DNA of 64,000 nucleotides from Clostridia bacterium (GCA_026414765.1 JAOAIJ010000021.1:124001-188000); one strand, 5' to 3'; positions 9,401-18,885 are shown, numbered from the stretch's first letter. The notes: a model not told the origin generated them from the sequence alone. Numbers and translations are program-made.

Positions 9401-12400
9401 ATATTTGAGTAATAAGGATCAGGAAAAAAAGATAAGTCAATATATGGAGGACGAGCTGAAAGATAAGTTCAGATTTGATAATGACCTGCTGTGGAGGTTG
9501 CGTATATTCAGATTGGATGAAACAAATTACTGTATGATACTATCTTGCCAGCATGCCATCCTTGACGGCTGGAGTGTTGCAAGTCTTATGAGCGAATTAC
9601 TTGAAATCTTTAACAGGCTTGTAAAGGGAGATAAATATGAAAATCAAAAACTCATGAGTTCATACAAGGATTATGTAGCTATGTGCATAAGCCGTAAGGC
9701 TTCAGAGAGGGTCAGGGATTACTGGAAGAATATATTGAAAGGTTATACACGCAACAAGCTTCCGTTCAATTTTGCAGGTAAAAAGATAAGAAGTTTAACG
9801 GGCAGCAGAATACTATCTGCTGACCTGAATCCTGAATTATTGAAAACACTGGAAAGAAAAGCGAAAGAATACAACTGCACAGTAAAGGATATATGTCTGG
9901 CGGCGCATGTTTACCTGCTTGGGTTGATAAGCTCGGAGAGTGACATCATTACCGGTGTTGTTACACATGACAGGCCGACTATTGAGGATAGCGAGAAAAT
10001 CCTCGGGTGTTTTCTGAATACCATGCCACTAAGGATAAAAGTTGAAAACGTAGTTAATAAGTACGGAATAATTGATACGGTAAAAAAATCGCTGAGGGAA
10101 ATGAAAGCAAACGAACTTTTTCTTGCGGATATTGCTGGAATAATTGGGGAAAATGGTACTTCAGGAAATCCTATATTCGATACGCTGCATAATTTTACCG
10201 ATTTCCATGTTTTGAAAAATGTAGAACAATCGGATATGGTAAAAGATTCTGACAGAAATATACAAATAAACTCAAACGAAATGACCAATACCCTGTTTGA
10301 TCTGGAAGTTTCAAAAACTCTGGATTCGCTGTATCTTCAGATAAAGTATTCACAGAACTTCTTTCATGATGAAGATATGCAAATGGCATTTGACTTATAT
10401 GTAAGGATTCTTGAAGAGTTTGGATATGGTAATGATGAATGCCTTAGAAGTGAGAAACTGATTACACCAGAACAAATTAAAGAAATAGCGTATGACTTTA
10501 ATGACACAAAGGTTGAGTATGCAAGGGAAAAAACCATGCACATGCTGTTTGAAGAGCAGGCCGCTAAAACTCCTGAAAATGTGGCATTGGTCATGGGAGA
10601 TAAACAGCTCACTTACAGGGAATTAAATGAAAAAGCCAACCAGTTGGCAAGGGTATTACTGGAAAAAGGGGTAAAGAACGGGGAAAACATAGCCTTAATA
10701 ACTCAACGCAGCTTCGAGATGATTATAGGTATGTTTGGAATCTTAAAATGCGGTTGTGCATATGTGCCTATAGACCCTGGATATCCTTTGGCAAGGCAAG
10801 AGTACATAGCCAAAAACTCCAAGGTAACTGCCGTAGTAGTAGACCGGGAATATGATATTAGTCATGAAAATGTGATAAAGATTAATTTTGAAGAAATGAG
10901 CAGATTCACTTGCAGCAACCTCGACATAAAAAAAGATTCAAGAGATTTAGCATATGTCATTTATACTTCAGGTTCTACGGGTATGCCAAAAGGTGTAATG
11001 ATAGAGCACCACTCTGCAGTTAATCTGATTTCCTGGGTTAATAAAGAGTTTAGTGTAAACGAAAATGATTCTCTTTTATTTATTACATCCATGTGTTTTG
11101 ATTTGTCTGTTTATGATATTTTCGGAATTCTGGCTTCCGGAGGCAGGGTTGTTATAGCAAAAAGGGAACAGGTGCAGAATCCTGACGAGCTAAAACAATT
11201 GCTGACTGAAAACAGGATAACATTCTGGGATTCCGTTCCGTCAACAATGAACTATCTTGTAAATTCCCTTGAAGGAAATAATGAAGATTATGTACAGGAG
11301 CAATTACGTCTGGTGTTTATGAGTGGTGACTGGATTCCTGTCCGTTTACCCGAGAAAATTAAGAGATATTTCCCCAATGCACGGCCCATATCGCTTGGGG
11401 GAGCTACTGAGGGAACGGTATGGTCAATATACTATCCGATTTTATATGTTGACAAGAATCAAACAAGCATACCATATGGCAAGCCGATAGACAACAACTA
11501 TTTCTATATTCTGGATGATAATATGAATGTGGTACCCAGAGGTGTTGCGGGTGAACTATATATCGGCGGTGTTGGTGTTGCACGTGGGTATATGAATGAT
11601 GAAGAAAGAACAAAAGCATCTTTTGTAAAGAACAAATTACTTGAATCTGAAATGATGTACAAGACAGGAGATTTGGGAAGGATGCTTCCTGATGGTAATA
11701 TAGAGTTTCTAGGAAGAAAGGATCATCAGGTAAAAATAAGAGGGTTCAGAGTTGAACTGGGTGAGATTGAAAACCAGCTTTCTAAGCATATAAGCGTAAA
11801 AGAGTGTGTAGTGGTAGATAGGGCTGATACTCAGGGTACCAAGTATTTATGCGCTTACCTGGTGTCGGATAATGATTTGTCGGCTTCAGAATTAAAAGAA
11901 TTCTTATCAGCCAGTTTACCGGATTATATGATTCCGACTCATTTTACCCTTATAGAAAAAATTCCGTTAACGGATAACGGTAAAATAGACAGAAAAGCAT
12001 TACCCGAACCTGATGCATATATGAATACAGGTGTCAAATATGCAGCTCCAAGAAATGAAATAGAAACAAAGCTTGTAGATATCTGGCAAGAGGTACTGCA
12101 TTTGGACAGAGTAGGGATAACTGACAGTTTTTCCGAACTTGGTGGAGATTCAATCCTTATTATAAAGCTGCAGGTTGAGATGGGTAAAAATGGCATGCCT
12201 ATAAAGATTCAGGATATTTATCAGAATGAGACCATCGAAGAACTGGCTTTGTTTATTGCTAACAGGGAGCAGACTGATGCAAATATTGGAGATAGCAAAA
12301 AAAGTCAGGAAGTACGGGAGAAAGGCGGAGAACATAACACCAAACCCCTGCATTTGAAATCCAGGAATGCAAAAATAATCAGTAGCATTACAGAAAACAC

Positions 12401-13976
12401 CGATAGTTATACTATGAAGGAACTAAGCTGTTTTTATAAACCATGGGCTATATTGTATGCTTCATATAAGCCGGAGTATTTCGACTTGTTCCTTTTCTAC
12501 ACAAGTTACTACAGTACATTTATGGCAGAAGGGTGGTTTACGGACATAAACGACCCTGATGCAGCATTTATTGATTTCGGTAATAAGTTATTAAGAGAAA
12601 AATTCGGCCTATATATAGAAACAGTGGAATTTAACGGTGAAGAGGATTTCCATAAAAATATTAAGGAAGAAATAGATAAGGGCACACGGATATTAATACC
12701 AGGAGACCAGTTTTATATAAATTACTATGAGGATTACAGGAAGAAGCACCACGGACATTATTTCATTATCAAGGGATACGATGCTGAAAGGGAAATATAC
12801 TATATACTTGATAACATGCACGTTAGAGGAGGAACAAGTATAACGTATGAAAACTTCACAATGGATTTTTCCAAGATGTATGAAGTGGGTTGGAATTTCT
12901 TTACCTATCTTGTGCAAAAAGGGCAAAAGCCCAGCTTCTGGGCACTGAGACAATTAAAGAATACTGGTAGCTACGACTATATCAACCTTTTGGAGGAACA
13001 CTGCAAATTCCTGAATAGGATTAATTCCGGAGAAACAGATATTGTTAAGCACCTTGAGCATGAAGCCTTAAAGAGCCTGGAGATGTTTGGGAATAATTAT
13101 ACTGTAGATGATATAGAGTTTTTAGTCAGGATACTAAACTTTAAATCAGTGTATTATGATTTATTGTTCAAATTCCTGAGAAGGGCAAAAGCAGCAGAAG
13201 AAAGTGTAGAAAAGCTGCAAGCTTTGAAAGGTTTGCTTAGTGAGAAATGGAATGATGTAAGGACTGCTATAATACAGAAGATAATAAGTGCAGACAGCAA
13301 CTATGATGAAATAAAGGCATTAATAGAAAACTGTATAAGCAAAGAAAGGGAATTCAGGGATATTTATATTGAAATCATTTCGGCACTTAACCTGGAGAAA
13401 TCTGCTAATAAAGCTGGCTGCAGCGATATCGAATTTGTCGAAAGAAACAGTAATAAGGCTCTTATCATAAGGGATGATAATAAAATTCAAATAATACATT
13501 CATCCGAAAACATATACAATACATGGGTTCTTCAGGATGCTGCCGCACAGTTGCTTGTATATACTCCCGATGACATCGGATTCAGCATCGAGGCCAGGGT
13601 CACTACTGATACTCCGACGGAAAGCTTTTTCAACAGCGGTATAGTCCTTAGAATGGAAGACGAGAGTAAATACTTTTATGGTAGCGAAAAAGGGATGATC
13701 ATTGAAGTAATATGCCCTGAAATGGGGGACGACTACAGTGTCTATGCAAGAAGAGATTTGAATAAGGATTTGTATCTCAAAGTTGAAAGAACAAGCGAAG
13801 AGTATATTTTTTACTCAAAGCTTAACAGGTATGATAATTGGAGAGAGGAGTATACAATGAAGACAACCCAGAAAACCAGCAGTTTTGGTCTATTCTCAAG
13901 AACCTGGGACAGCATTAATCACAAAACTGAGTTCAGTGATATCAACATCTCCATAAAAAACAGCCGTGGCCTGTAG
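6450..13976 (+). CDS. Bimodular nonribosomal peptide synthetase with C-terminal BtrH/papain-like and jelly-roll-like domains
   Basis: A 2508-residue synthetase; the ATG at 6450 follows GGAGGG at 6438. Domain order: half condensation domain (C-terminal lobe only, ~15-225, no HHxxxDG); A1 (~271-765); carrier T1 (LGGDS, Ser817); complete condensation domain (~894-1330, motif Gln-His1035-AIL-Asp-Gly); A2 (~1362-1850); T2 (LGGDS, Ser1901); a domain at ~1985-2310 resembling the BtrH N-terminal acyltransferase/papain-like fold (Cys1994-Phe-Tyr, His-His-Gly-His2103-Tyr, Gly-Tyr-Asp, Leu-Asp2121-Asn); and a C-terminal DUF1349/concanavalin-like module (~2330-2505). Read against GrsA, the A1 code is D-F-W-N-V-G-M-V-H-K (threonine type) and A2 is D-L-Y-D-F-S-L-V-W-K (closest to cysteine). 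There is no thioesterase, reductase or epimerase domain, and no transporter, MbtH or phosphopantetheinyl transferase next door. The family is certain; substrate and release mechanism are inferred. Confidence 0.9.
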   Translation: MSFDQFSQNIFLTSGEFEEERKYWNEKLKGEITMSAFPASSYATEEHETKKAYVYSNISTSTSEKLVSMTRNSHYGMYMFLLAAFEYLLYRYTGNEDIVVGMPAFKSDTEATSTKNILLLRSIVDGKAAFKDFLLEIKKTVTEADRYSNFPYSKISGLINPERGNESNPYVKTMVLMEEIHDTNMLEDTDTDLIFSFSVKEKLVKLNMEYNPALYGRNMMQQIIEQFSNILDTVTQDPKINLADINILSEKDSHRILYELNNTQASYPEEKTIHLLFEEQAGRKPDNTAVIFRDDKILYKELNEKSNQLARKLREHGACPDKVIAIMAERSIEMIIGMLAVLKAGGAYLPIDPDYPEERISYMLEDSGTEILLTYNTNNAVQLALGSDKNIKVIDLCEESLFSGDCSNLSAVNKPTDLAYIIYTSGTTGKSKGVMIEHRNVVRLMFNDKMQFDFSDTDVWTMFHSFCFDFSVWEIYGALLYGGKLVIVSKQSAQDPGEYLRLLKKNTVTILNQTPTAFYSLMNEELKSDDQSLAIRYVVFGGEALHPLMLKKWREKYPETKLINMYGITETTVHVTYKEISEKEIEMGISNIGKPIPTLTVYIMDKHLRLLPVGAIGELCVGGDGVGRGYLNRPELTKERFVENPYKKGERLYRSGDLAKLLPDGDMEYYGRIDHQVKIRGHRIELGEIESVILKYGPVQEAVAVVGEDTNKNKYICLYYVSMESLSVSELRGYLAGKLPGYMIPAYFVHMDKIPVTSNNKVDRKSLPKPESCICAEVEYEAPRNEIEEKLLDIWREVLEIGDTGINGNFFNLGGDSIKAISLINKVNRGLGTSILIKDIYMNQTIKELGEFIKTTDWQVREDNLGIGLSAIEEIKNKVLENEKQVSKLPEGYEDFYPLSPIQQGMVFFTRLMPEEPIYHDQFPYLIKFGNLDLRVFNAAVRILADKHQILRTTFDLENFSEPLQIVHSVDSGIIPEIKIDDISYLSNKDQEKKISQYMEDELKDKFRFDNDLLWRLRIFRLDETNYCMILSCQHAILDGWSVASLMSELLEIFNRLVKGDKYENQKLMSSYKDYVAMCISRKASERVRDYWKNILKGYTRNKLPFNFAGKKIRSLTGSRILSADLNPELLKTLERKAKEYNCTVKDICLAAHVYLLGLISSESDIITGVVTHDRPTIEDSEKILGCFLNTMPLRIKVENVVNKYGIIDTVKKSLREMKANELFLADIAGIIGENGTSGNPIFDTLHNFTDFHVLKNVEQSDMVKDSDRNIQINSNEMTNTLFDLEVSKTLDSLYLQIKYSQNFFHDEDMQMAFDLYVRILEEFGYGNDECLRSEKLITPEQIKEIAYDFNDTKVEYAREKTMHMLFEEQAAKTPENVALVMGDKQLTYRELNEKANQLARVLLEKGVKNGENIALITQRSFEMIIGMFGILKCGCAYVPIDPGYPLARQEYIAKNSKVTAVVVDREYDISHENVIKINFEEMSRFTCSNLDIKKDSRDLAYVIYTSGSTGMPKGVMIEHHSAVNLISWVNKEFSVNENDSLLFITSMCFDLSVYDIFGILASGGRVVIAKREQVQNPDELKQLLTENRITFWDSVPSTMNYLVNSLEGNNEDYVQEQLRLVFMSGDWIPVRLPEKIKRYFPNARPISLGGATEGTVWSIYYPILYVDKNQTSIPYGKPIDNNYFYILDDNMNVVPRGVAGELYIGGVGVARGYMNDEERTKASFVKNKLLESEMMYKTGDLGRMLPDGNIEFLGRKDHQVKIRGFRVELGEIENQLSKHISVKECVVVDRADTQGTKYLCAYLVSDNDLSASELKEFLSASLPDYMIPTHFTLIEKIPLTDNGKIDRKALPEPDAYMNTGVKYAAPRNEIETKLVDIWQEVLHLDRVGITDSFSELGGDSILIIKLQVEMGKNGMPIKIQDIYQNETIEELALFIANREQTDANIGDSKKSQEVREKGGEHNTKPLHLKSRNAKIISSITENTDSYTMKELSCFYKPWAILYASYKPEYFDLFLFYTSYYSTFMAEGWFTDINDPDAAFIDFGNKLLREKFGLYIETVEFNGEEDFHKNIKEEIDKGTRILIPGDQFYINYYEDYRKKHHGHYFIIKGYDAEREIYYILDNMHVRGGTSITYENFTMDFSKMYEVGWNFFTYLVQKGQKPSFWALRQLKNTGSYDYINLLEEHCKFLNRINSGETDIVKHLEHEALKSLEMFGNNYTVDDIEFLVRILNFKSVYYDLLFKFLRRAKAAEESVEKLQALKGLLSEKWNDVRTAIIQKIISADSNYDEIKALIENCISKEREFRDIYIEIISALNLEKSANKAGCSDIEFVERNSNKALIIRDDNKIQIIHSSENIYNTWVLQDAAAQLLVYTPDDIGFSIEARVTTDTPTESFFNSGIVLRMEDESKYFYGSEKGMIIEVICPEMGDDYSVYARRDLNKDLYLKVERTSEEYIFYSKLNRYDNWREEYTMKTTQKTSSFGLFSRTWDSINHKTEFSDINISIKNSRGL

Positions 13977-14013
13977 CAGTGTAGCAGTTAAGTTGCAATA
14001 ATCAGAAATGGGT

Positions 14014-14070
14014 AAAAAAATGAGGATAGAGCTTTTCAAACAATGCAGCAAAAGCCTATCCTTATTTTAT
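14014..14070. terminator. Bidirectional terminator between NRPS and convergent permease
   Basis: AGGATAG-A-GCTTTT (14023-14036) pairs with AAAAGC-CTATCCT (14050-14062). It is followed by a T-rich run on the plus strand and, on the minus strand, by the complement of the A-run at 14014-14020. Confidence 0.8.
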
Positions 14071-15170
14071 TTGTTGTTCTCATTTTTTGGCTTGGCTAAT
14101 AAATCCTTGATCGTACGATTTTTGAGAACTCCGGATAGGATGTTTTTTGCCAAAAGAACCGTTATCGGTCCCAAAATCAAGCCTAAAATCCCGAACAACT
14201 GAAGTCCGGTATACATTGCAAGCAATGTCAGCAGAGGGTGTATCCCTATCTGTTGACTGAGTATCTTAGGCTCGATAGTTTGTCTTACTACCAGCACGAT
14301 AACATACAAAATCAATATTGCTATTCCCGTTTTAATATTACCTGTTAATACCGAGTAAACAGACCAGGGTATAAGTACGCTTCCTACCCCTATTATAGGC
14401 AATGCATCTATAAAACTGGCCAAAAGCGCAATGATCAGAGGATGCTCTACTCCGATAATCAACAGACCGGTATAGAGTTCTACAAATGTAACAGTCATTA
14501 GGATTAACTGTGCCTTAACATAACCTAAAAGTGCAAAAAGCATACTGTTTTTTATATAAAGAAAATTGCTGATAACACTCTTAGGAAGTATTGATTCGAA
14601 AAAAACGTATATTTTATCCCTGTCGCTTAGAAAGAAATAGGTAGCTAAAATCGTTACAAGTATGAATACAACCAGACCCGGTATAAATGCCGCAGTGTTT
14701 AGAACCCCCGTAAGGAACGAATTTGTGGCTTTCATCAGATAAGTAGATAAATTGGAAGCAGCATTTCCGATGTACTGTGTAACCTCCCCAGGAAGATTAA
14801 GGTAGATGTCCGTACCTTTTTTTATTAAGTCATCCATATTCCTGTAGAAGTCATTAAAATATCCTGGCAGGGTTTCAGACAGGTTAACGATCTCAGCTAT
14901 CAGTCTGGAAATAATAACTACTAAAATCAAGCCGAACATGCAAAGGACAAGAAATACTGAAACTGCTGATGCGGCCGGTCTGGAAAGTTTAAGCTTTTTT
15001 GAAAGCAAGCCTACGACAGGCTCGATAAGAATCGAAAACACAAAAGCAAGTATAAATGGAATAAGGTAAAAAAACAGTTTATATATAGTAAAAATTCCCA
15101 GAACCAATCCTGAAACAGTTACTACAACCTTGAGAATCTGTTTAGGAAATGAACCATTTTCAATACTCAT
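14067..15170 (-). CDS. AI-2E family transporter / YtvI-like membrane protein
   Basis: A 367-residue polytopic protein with about eight hydrophobic segments, typical of the AI-2E exporter superfamily: two helices at the N-terminus, a central soluble stretch (~95-150) and the family motif region near the C-terminus (LGLILGPITVLLAKNI). Length and general form fit the sporulation protein YtvI of Bacilli and Clostridia, but other AI-2E paralogues look alike, so no symbol is given. It is transcribed alone, convergent with the NRPS and divergent from rpsB. The substrate is unknown. Confidence 0.8.
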   Translation of the reverse strand: MSIENGSFPKQILKVVVTVSGLVLGIFTIYKLFFYLIPFILAFVFSILIEPVVGLLSKKLKLSRPAASAVSVFLVLCMFGLILVVIISRLIAEIVNLSETLPGYFNDFYRNMDDLIKKGTDIYLNLPGEVTQYIGNAASNLSTYLMKATNSFLTGVLNTAAFIPGLVVFILVTILATYFFLSDRDKIYVFFESILPKSVISNFLYIKNSMLFALLGYVKAQLILMTVTFVELYTGLLIIGVEHPLIIALLASFIDALPIIGVGSVLIPWSVYSVLTGNIKTGIAILILYVIVLVVRQTIEPKILSQQIGIHPLLTLLAMYTGLQLFGILGLILGPITVLLAKNILSGVLKNRTIKDLLAKPKNENNK

Positions 15171-15343
15171 AACTTATACTAATCCTCATTCAATATTGTG
15201 CTTTTCAAAACAAATAATTATTAAGAACAGTTTAATCCAAGGTATTCAAATCGTCAAGAACGATATGTAAATATGTGTAAATATATAACTGGAAAGATTT
15301 TTATTGATTCTATAAAATATTTTATAAAATTATGTAAAAATTA

Positions 15344-15372
15344 TTGATAAAAAATATTCATTGTGTTATACT
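15344..15372 (+). promoter_or_regulatory. Sigma-A promoter for rpsB-tsf
   Basis: TTGATA at 15344-15349, a 17-base spacer, and TATACT at 15367-15372. It lies about 125 bases before rpsB in the 325-base gap after the divergent permease. The leader ends in two tandem AGGAGGT sequences (15468-15489), the second serving rpsB. Confidence 0.75.
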
Positions 15373-15495
15373 ACATAGCGGAAAATACACACTCAGTCGG
15401 ATTTGTGGAGAAGTTCCTGAAATGAGAAAATTACTCAAACCGGTACTCCATGAAAATGAAAGCTGAGGAGGTATAAACTATAGGAGGTATTTAAA

Positions 15496-16233
15496 ATGTC
15501 AGTAATTTCAATGAAACAACTTTTAGAAGCAGGTGTTCATTTTGGTCACCAGACCAGGAGATGGAACCCAAAGATGGCCGAATATATCTTTACTGAAAGA
15601 AACGGCATCTACATTATCGATCTTCAAAAGACTGTAAAAAAAGTTGAAGAAGCTTATTACTTCATAAGAGAAGTAGCAATGAACGGTGAAGATGTACTTT
15701 TTATCGGTACAAAGAAACAGGCACAGGATGCTATTAAGGAAGAAGCTGAAAGAAGCGGTCAGTACTTTGTGAACGCCAGGTGGTTAGGTGGTATGCTCAC
15801 CAACTTCAAGACTATCCAAAAGAGAATCAACAGACTAAATCAGTTGACTGATATGGAAAAGAACGGTGTATTTGATGTTCTTCCTAAAAAAGAAGTTATC
15901 AAGCTCAAAAAGGAAATGGAAGACCTCGAAAAGAATCTTGGCGGAATAAAGGCTATGAAGAGACTTCCCGGTGCAATGTTCATAGTAGATCCAAGAAAAG
16001 AAAGAAATGCAATATTAGAAGCAAGGAAACTGGGTATACCTGTTGTTGCTATTGTTGATACAAACTGTGATCCTGATGAAGTTGATTACGTAATTCCTGG
16101 TAACGATGATGCTATAAGAGCCGTAAAACTTATAGCTGCAAAGATCGCAGATGCGATCATTGAAGGAAGACAGGGCGAACAGTTGACAACTTCTGATGTT
16201 GAAGAAAATGGTGCTGAAGAAGCAGCAGAATAA
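15496..16233 (+). CDS. rpsB: Small ribosomal subunit protein uS2
   Basis: A 245-residue uS2, normal length plus a short acidic tail. Visible family segments are the N-terminal [55 protein letters not shown] and the C-terminal [14 protein letters not shown]. It is part of the 30S body and needed to recruit bS1-type factors. The start is fixed by TAGGAGGT 8 bases upstream. It is followed by tsf after 253 bases, the usual rpsB-tsf pairing. Confidence 0.98.
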   Translation: MSVISMKQLLEAGVHFGHQTRRWNPKMAEYIFTERNGIYIIDLQKTVKKVEEAYYFIREVAMNGEDVLFIGTKKQAQDAIKEEAERSGQYFVNARWLGGMLTNFKTIQKRINRLNQLTDMEKNGVFDVLPKKEVIKLKKEMEDLEKNLGGIKAMKRLPGAMFIVDPRKERNAILEARKLGIPVVAIVDTNCDPDEVDYVIPGNDDAIRAVKLIAAKIADAIIEGRQGEQLTTSDVEENGAEEAAE

Positions 16234-16290
16234 TTAATTCTTAATGGATTAGATTAATTAGGGGACACACCGAAAGTACAGATATCAGAT

Positions 16291-16370
16291 GCAGAAAGCC
16301 AGATAACAGAGTAATAAATTCCTAGTAAGATTCTTTCTAGTTTCTGGTCTCTGCCCTTTGATTTTTATAC
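16291..16370 (+). terminator. Possible attenuator hairpin between rpsB and tsf
   Basis: GCAGAAAGCCAGA (from 16291) pairs imperfectly with TCTGGTCTCTGC (ending 16354), with a small CTAG stem inside, followed by a T-rich stretch at 16357-16367. It may reduce read-through into tsf; weak evidence. Confidence 0.35.
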
Positions 16371-16486
16371 TTATGGAATGTCCCTTTTTAAGAATAAACA
16401 CATAAAGCTATAGAGTCGCTTTAATAAAAGTATAAGAATAGTAAGAAAGTAAATAATATGAATAATTCATGTTTGGAGGAGTTACG

Positions 16487-17134
16487 ATGATTACTGCTGA
16501 AATGGTTAAACAACTACGTGAGAGAACAGGTGCAGGTATGATGGACTGCAAAAAGGCTCTAACCGAAGCAAACGGTAATACTGAAAAGGCAATAGAATTA
16601 TTAAGAGAAAAGGGCCTTGCATCTGCAGCAAAAAAAGCTGGCAGAATAGCTGCGGAAGGTCTGGTTGATGCTTACATACATGGTGATGGAAGAATAGGTG
16701 TATTGGTAGAAATTAACATAGAAACAGATTTTGCTGCAAAAAATGAAGAATTCAAATCATTCGTAAGGGAAGTAGCAATGCAGATAGCTGCTGCGAAACC
16801 TGAATATGTAAGAAGAGAAGAAGTACCTGCAGAAATTATTGAAAAAGAAAGAGAAATACTTAAAGCTCAGGCGCTAAACGAAGGTAAACCTGAAAAAATT
16901 ATTGAAAAGATGGTAGAAGGAAGAATAGAGAAATATTATAAAGAAGTTTGCTTATTGGAACAACCATTCATAAAAGATCCAGATAAGACAATTCAACAGC
17001 TTATGACTGAAAAAATTGCTTCGATTGGAGAAAATATCAATATAAGAAGGTTTGTAAGGTTTGAAAGAGGCGAAGGTCTTGCTAAAAAAGAAGAAAACTT
17101 TGCTGATGAAGTAATGAAGCAAATAAATGGTTAA
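16487..17134 (+). CDS. tsf: Translation elongation factor Ts
   Basis: A 215-residue EF-Ts, the guanine-nucleotide exchange factor for EF-Tu. The N-terminal UBA-like segment ([19 protein letters not shown]) and the core contact motif ([11 protein letters not shown]) are present. The protein is of the shorter form seen in many Firmicutes. The ATG at 16487 is used because GGAGGA (16475-16480) precedes it by 6 bases; the in-frame ATG at 16469 lies upstream of that ribosome binding site. Confidence 0.97.
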   Translation: MITAEMVKQLRERTGAGMMDCKKALTEANGNTEKAIELLREKGLASAAKKAGRIAAEGLVDAYIHGDGRIGVLVEINIETDFAAKNEEFKSFVREVAMQIAAAKPEYVRREEVPAEIIEKEREILKAQALNEGKPEKIIEKMVEGRIEKYYKEVCLLEQPFIKDPDKTIQQLMTEKIASIGENINIRRFVRFERGEGLAKKEENFADEVMKQING

Positions 17135-17143
17135 AATATGATG

Positions 17144-17170
17144 AGGAACATATAATATATGTTCCTTTTT
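17144..17170 (+). terminator. Intrinsic terminator after tsf
   Basis: AGGAACATAT / ATATGTTCCT is a perfect 10-bp stem with a 3-base loop followed by TTTT. It separates rpsB-tsf from pyrH. Confidence 0.85.
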
Positions 17171-17321
17171 CATAGCAAGCAGGAAATTTTAACATACACT
17201 GGTAATGAACTTAATAAAAAGTATTTTATTAGCAATTCATGACCAATACTTTAATAAAATTTAGTCGGCATGCAGGATTTTAAAATCTGATGTAGAAAAT
17301 ATCTAAAAGGAGTGGGGGTAA

Positions 17322-18047
<726 letters not shown>

Positions 18048-18062
18048 ATAAGGAGGAGTTTT

Positions 18063-18620
18063 ATGAGTAAGGAAGCTTACAAGCCTACTGAAGAGAAGAT
18101 GAAAAAGACAATTAACGTTTTAAAGGATGAATTGGCAGGACTAAGAGCTGGAAGGGCAAACCCTTCAATTCTTGATAAAGTGAACATAGATTATTACGGA
18201 GTACCAACACCTATAAATCAAATTGGAAATGTTTCCATACCTGAAGCCAGGGTGATACTGATTCAGCCCTGGGATATAAAGATACTAAAGGAAGTAGAAA
18301 AAGCCATTCAAAAATCCGATATCGGAATTAATCCATCAAATGACGGAAAAGTTATTAGGCTTGTATTCCCGCCTTTGACTGAGGAAAGAAGAAAAGAACT
18401 GACTAAGGTAGTTAAGAAATACGGTGAAGATGCAAAAGTGGCATTAAGGTCTATAAGAAGAGATGCTATCGAGCACTTTAAAGCTCAGAAGAAAAATGGT
18501 GAAATTACTGAAGATGATCTGAAGGATGCAGAAAAGGATATACAAGTAATTACTGATAAGTACATAACAGAAGTAGATAAGATTGTAGAATTAAAGGATA
18601 AGGAAATTCTGGAGGTTTAG
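18063..18620 (+). CDS. frr: Ribosome recycling factor
   Basis: A 185-residue RRF, normal length. Motifs seen are LRAGRANPSILD near the N-terminus, YYGVPTPINQ and the conserved C-terminal three-helix bundle (KKYGEDAKVALRSIRRDA). It splits post-termination ribosomes together with EF-G. AAGGAGGAG lies just upstream of the ATG. Confidence 0.98.
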   Translation: MSKEAYKPTEEKMKKTINVLKDELAGLRAGRANPSILDKVNIDYYGVPTPINQIGNVSIPEARVILIQPWDIKILKEVEKAIQKSDIGINPSNDGKVIRLVFPPLTEERRKELTKVVKKYGEDAKVALRSIRRDAIEHFKAQKKNGEITEDDLKDAEKDIQVITDKYITEVDKIVELKDKEILEV

Positions 18621-18663
18621 GTGCCTTGAATCATATATCAGGCATCAGGCAAAGGGAATAAAT

Positions 18664-18864
18664 ATGAGTAGACCTGACGTTGTAGGATTTTTATTGGGGG
18701 ATGCGATAAAAACTCTTGAAAACACTGGCATATCTATAAAAAGAATAAATGTAACTGCTCCTCCGAGAGAAAAATCCGATATATACGATGAATCATACAG
18801 GGTGGTTAGAACAAGTATGATAAGTGATAAGGAAATAGAGTTATTAGTATGCAAACCTCTCTAG
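18664..18864 (+). CDS. Small PASTA-like domain protein between frr and uppS
   Basis: A 66-residue protein. The start MSRPDVVGFLLGDAIKTLEN followed by a Gly-Ile-x-Ile-x-x-Ile strand and a C-terminal hydrophobic strand looks like a single PASTA module (P-D-V-x-G, then a helix, then beta strands). There is no signal peptide or membrane anchor, so unlike PASTA kinases and PBPs it would be cytoplasmic. It sits 43 bases after frr and its stop codon lies inside the following terminator stem. No strong Shine-Dalgarno is seen (AAAGGGAATAA precedes the ATG). Conservation between frr and uppS in related species would confirm it. Confidence 0.7.
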   Translation: MSRPDVVGFLLGDAIKTLENTGISIKRINVTAPPREKSDIYDESYRVVRTSMISDKEIELLVCKPL

Positions 18865-18885
18865 TATTCTAGAGAGGTTTTATAC
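18853..18885 (+). terminator. Strong intrinsic terminator after the PASTA-like gene
   Basis: AAACCTCTCTAG and CTAGAGAGGTTT form a perfect 12-bp stem with a TATT loop, followed by a short T-rich tail. The stem includes the last codons and stop of the preceding gene. Confidence 0.8.

Noticed and set aside
14008..14202. 64-codon frame after the NRPS
   Set aside because: It covers the bidirectional terminator and then runs antisense to the YtvI-like gene; the Lys/Met start is in the hairpin region.
16469..16486. Upstream ATG for tsf
   Set aside because: It lies before the ribosome binding site GGAGGA, which points to the ATG at 16487.
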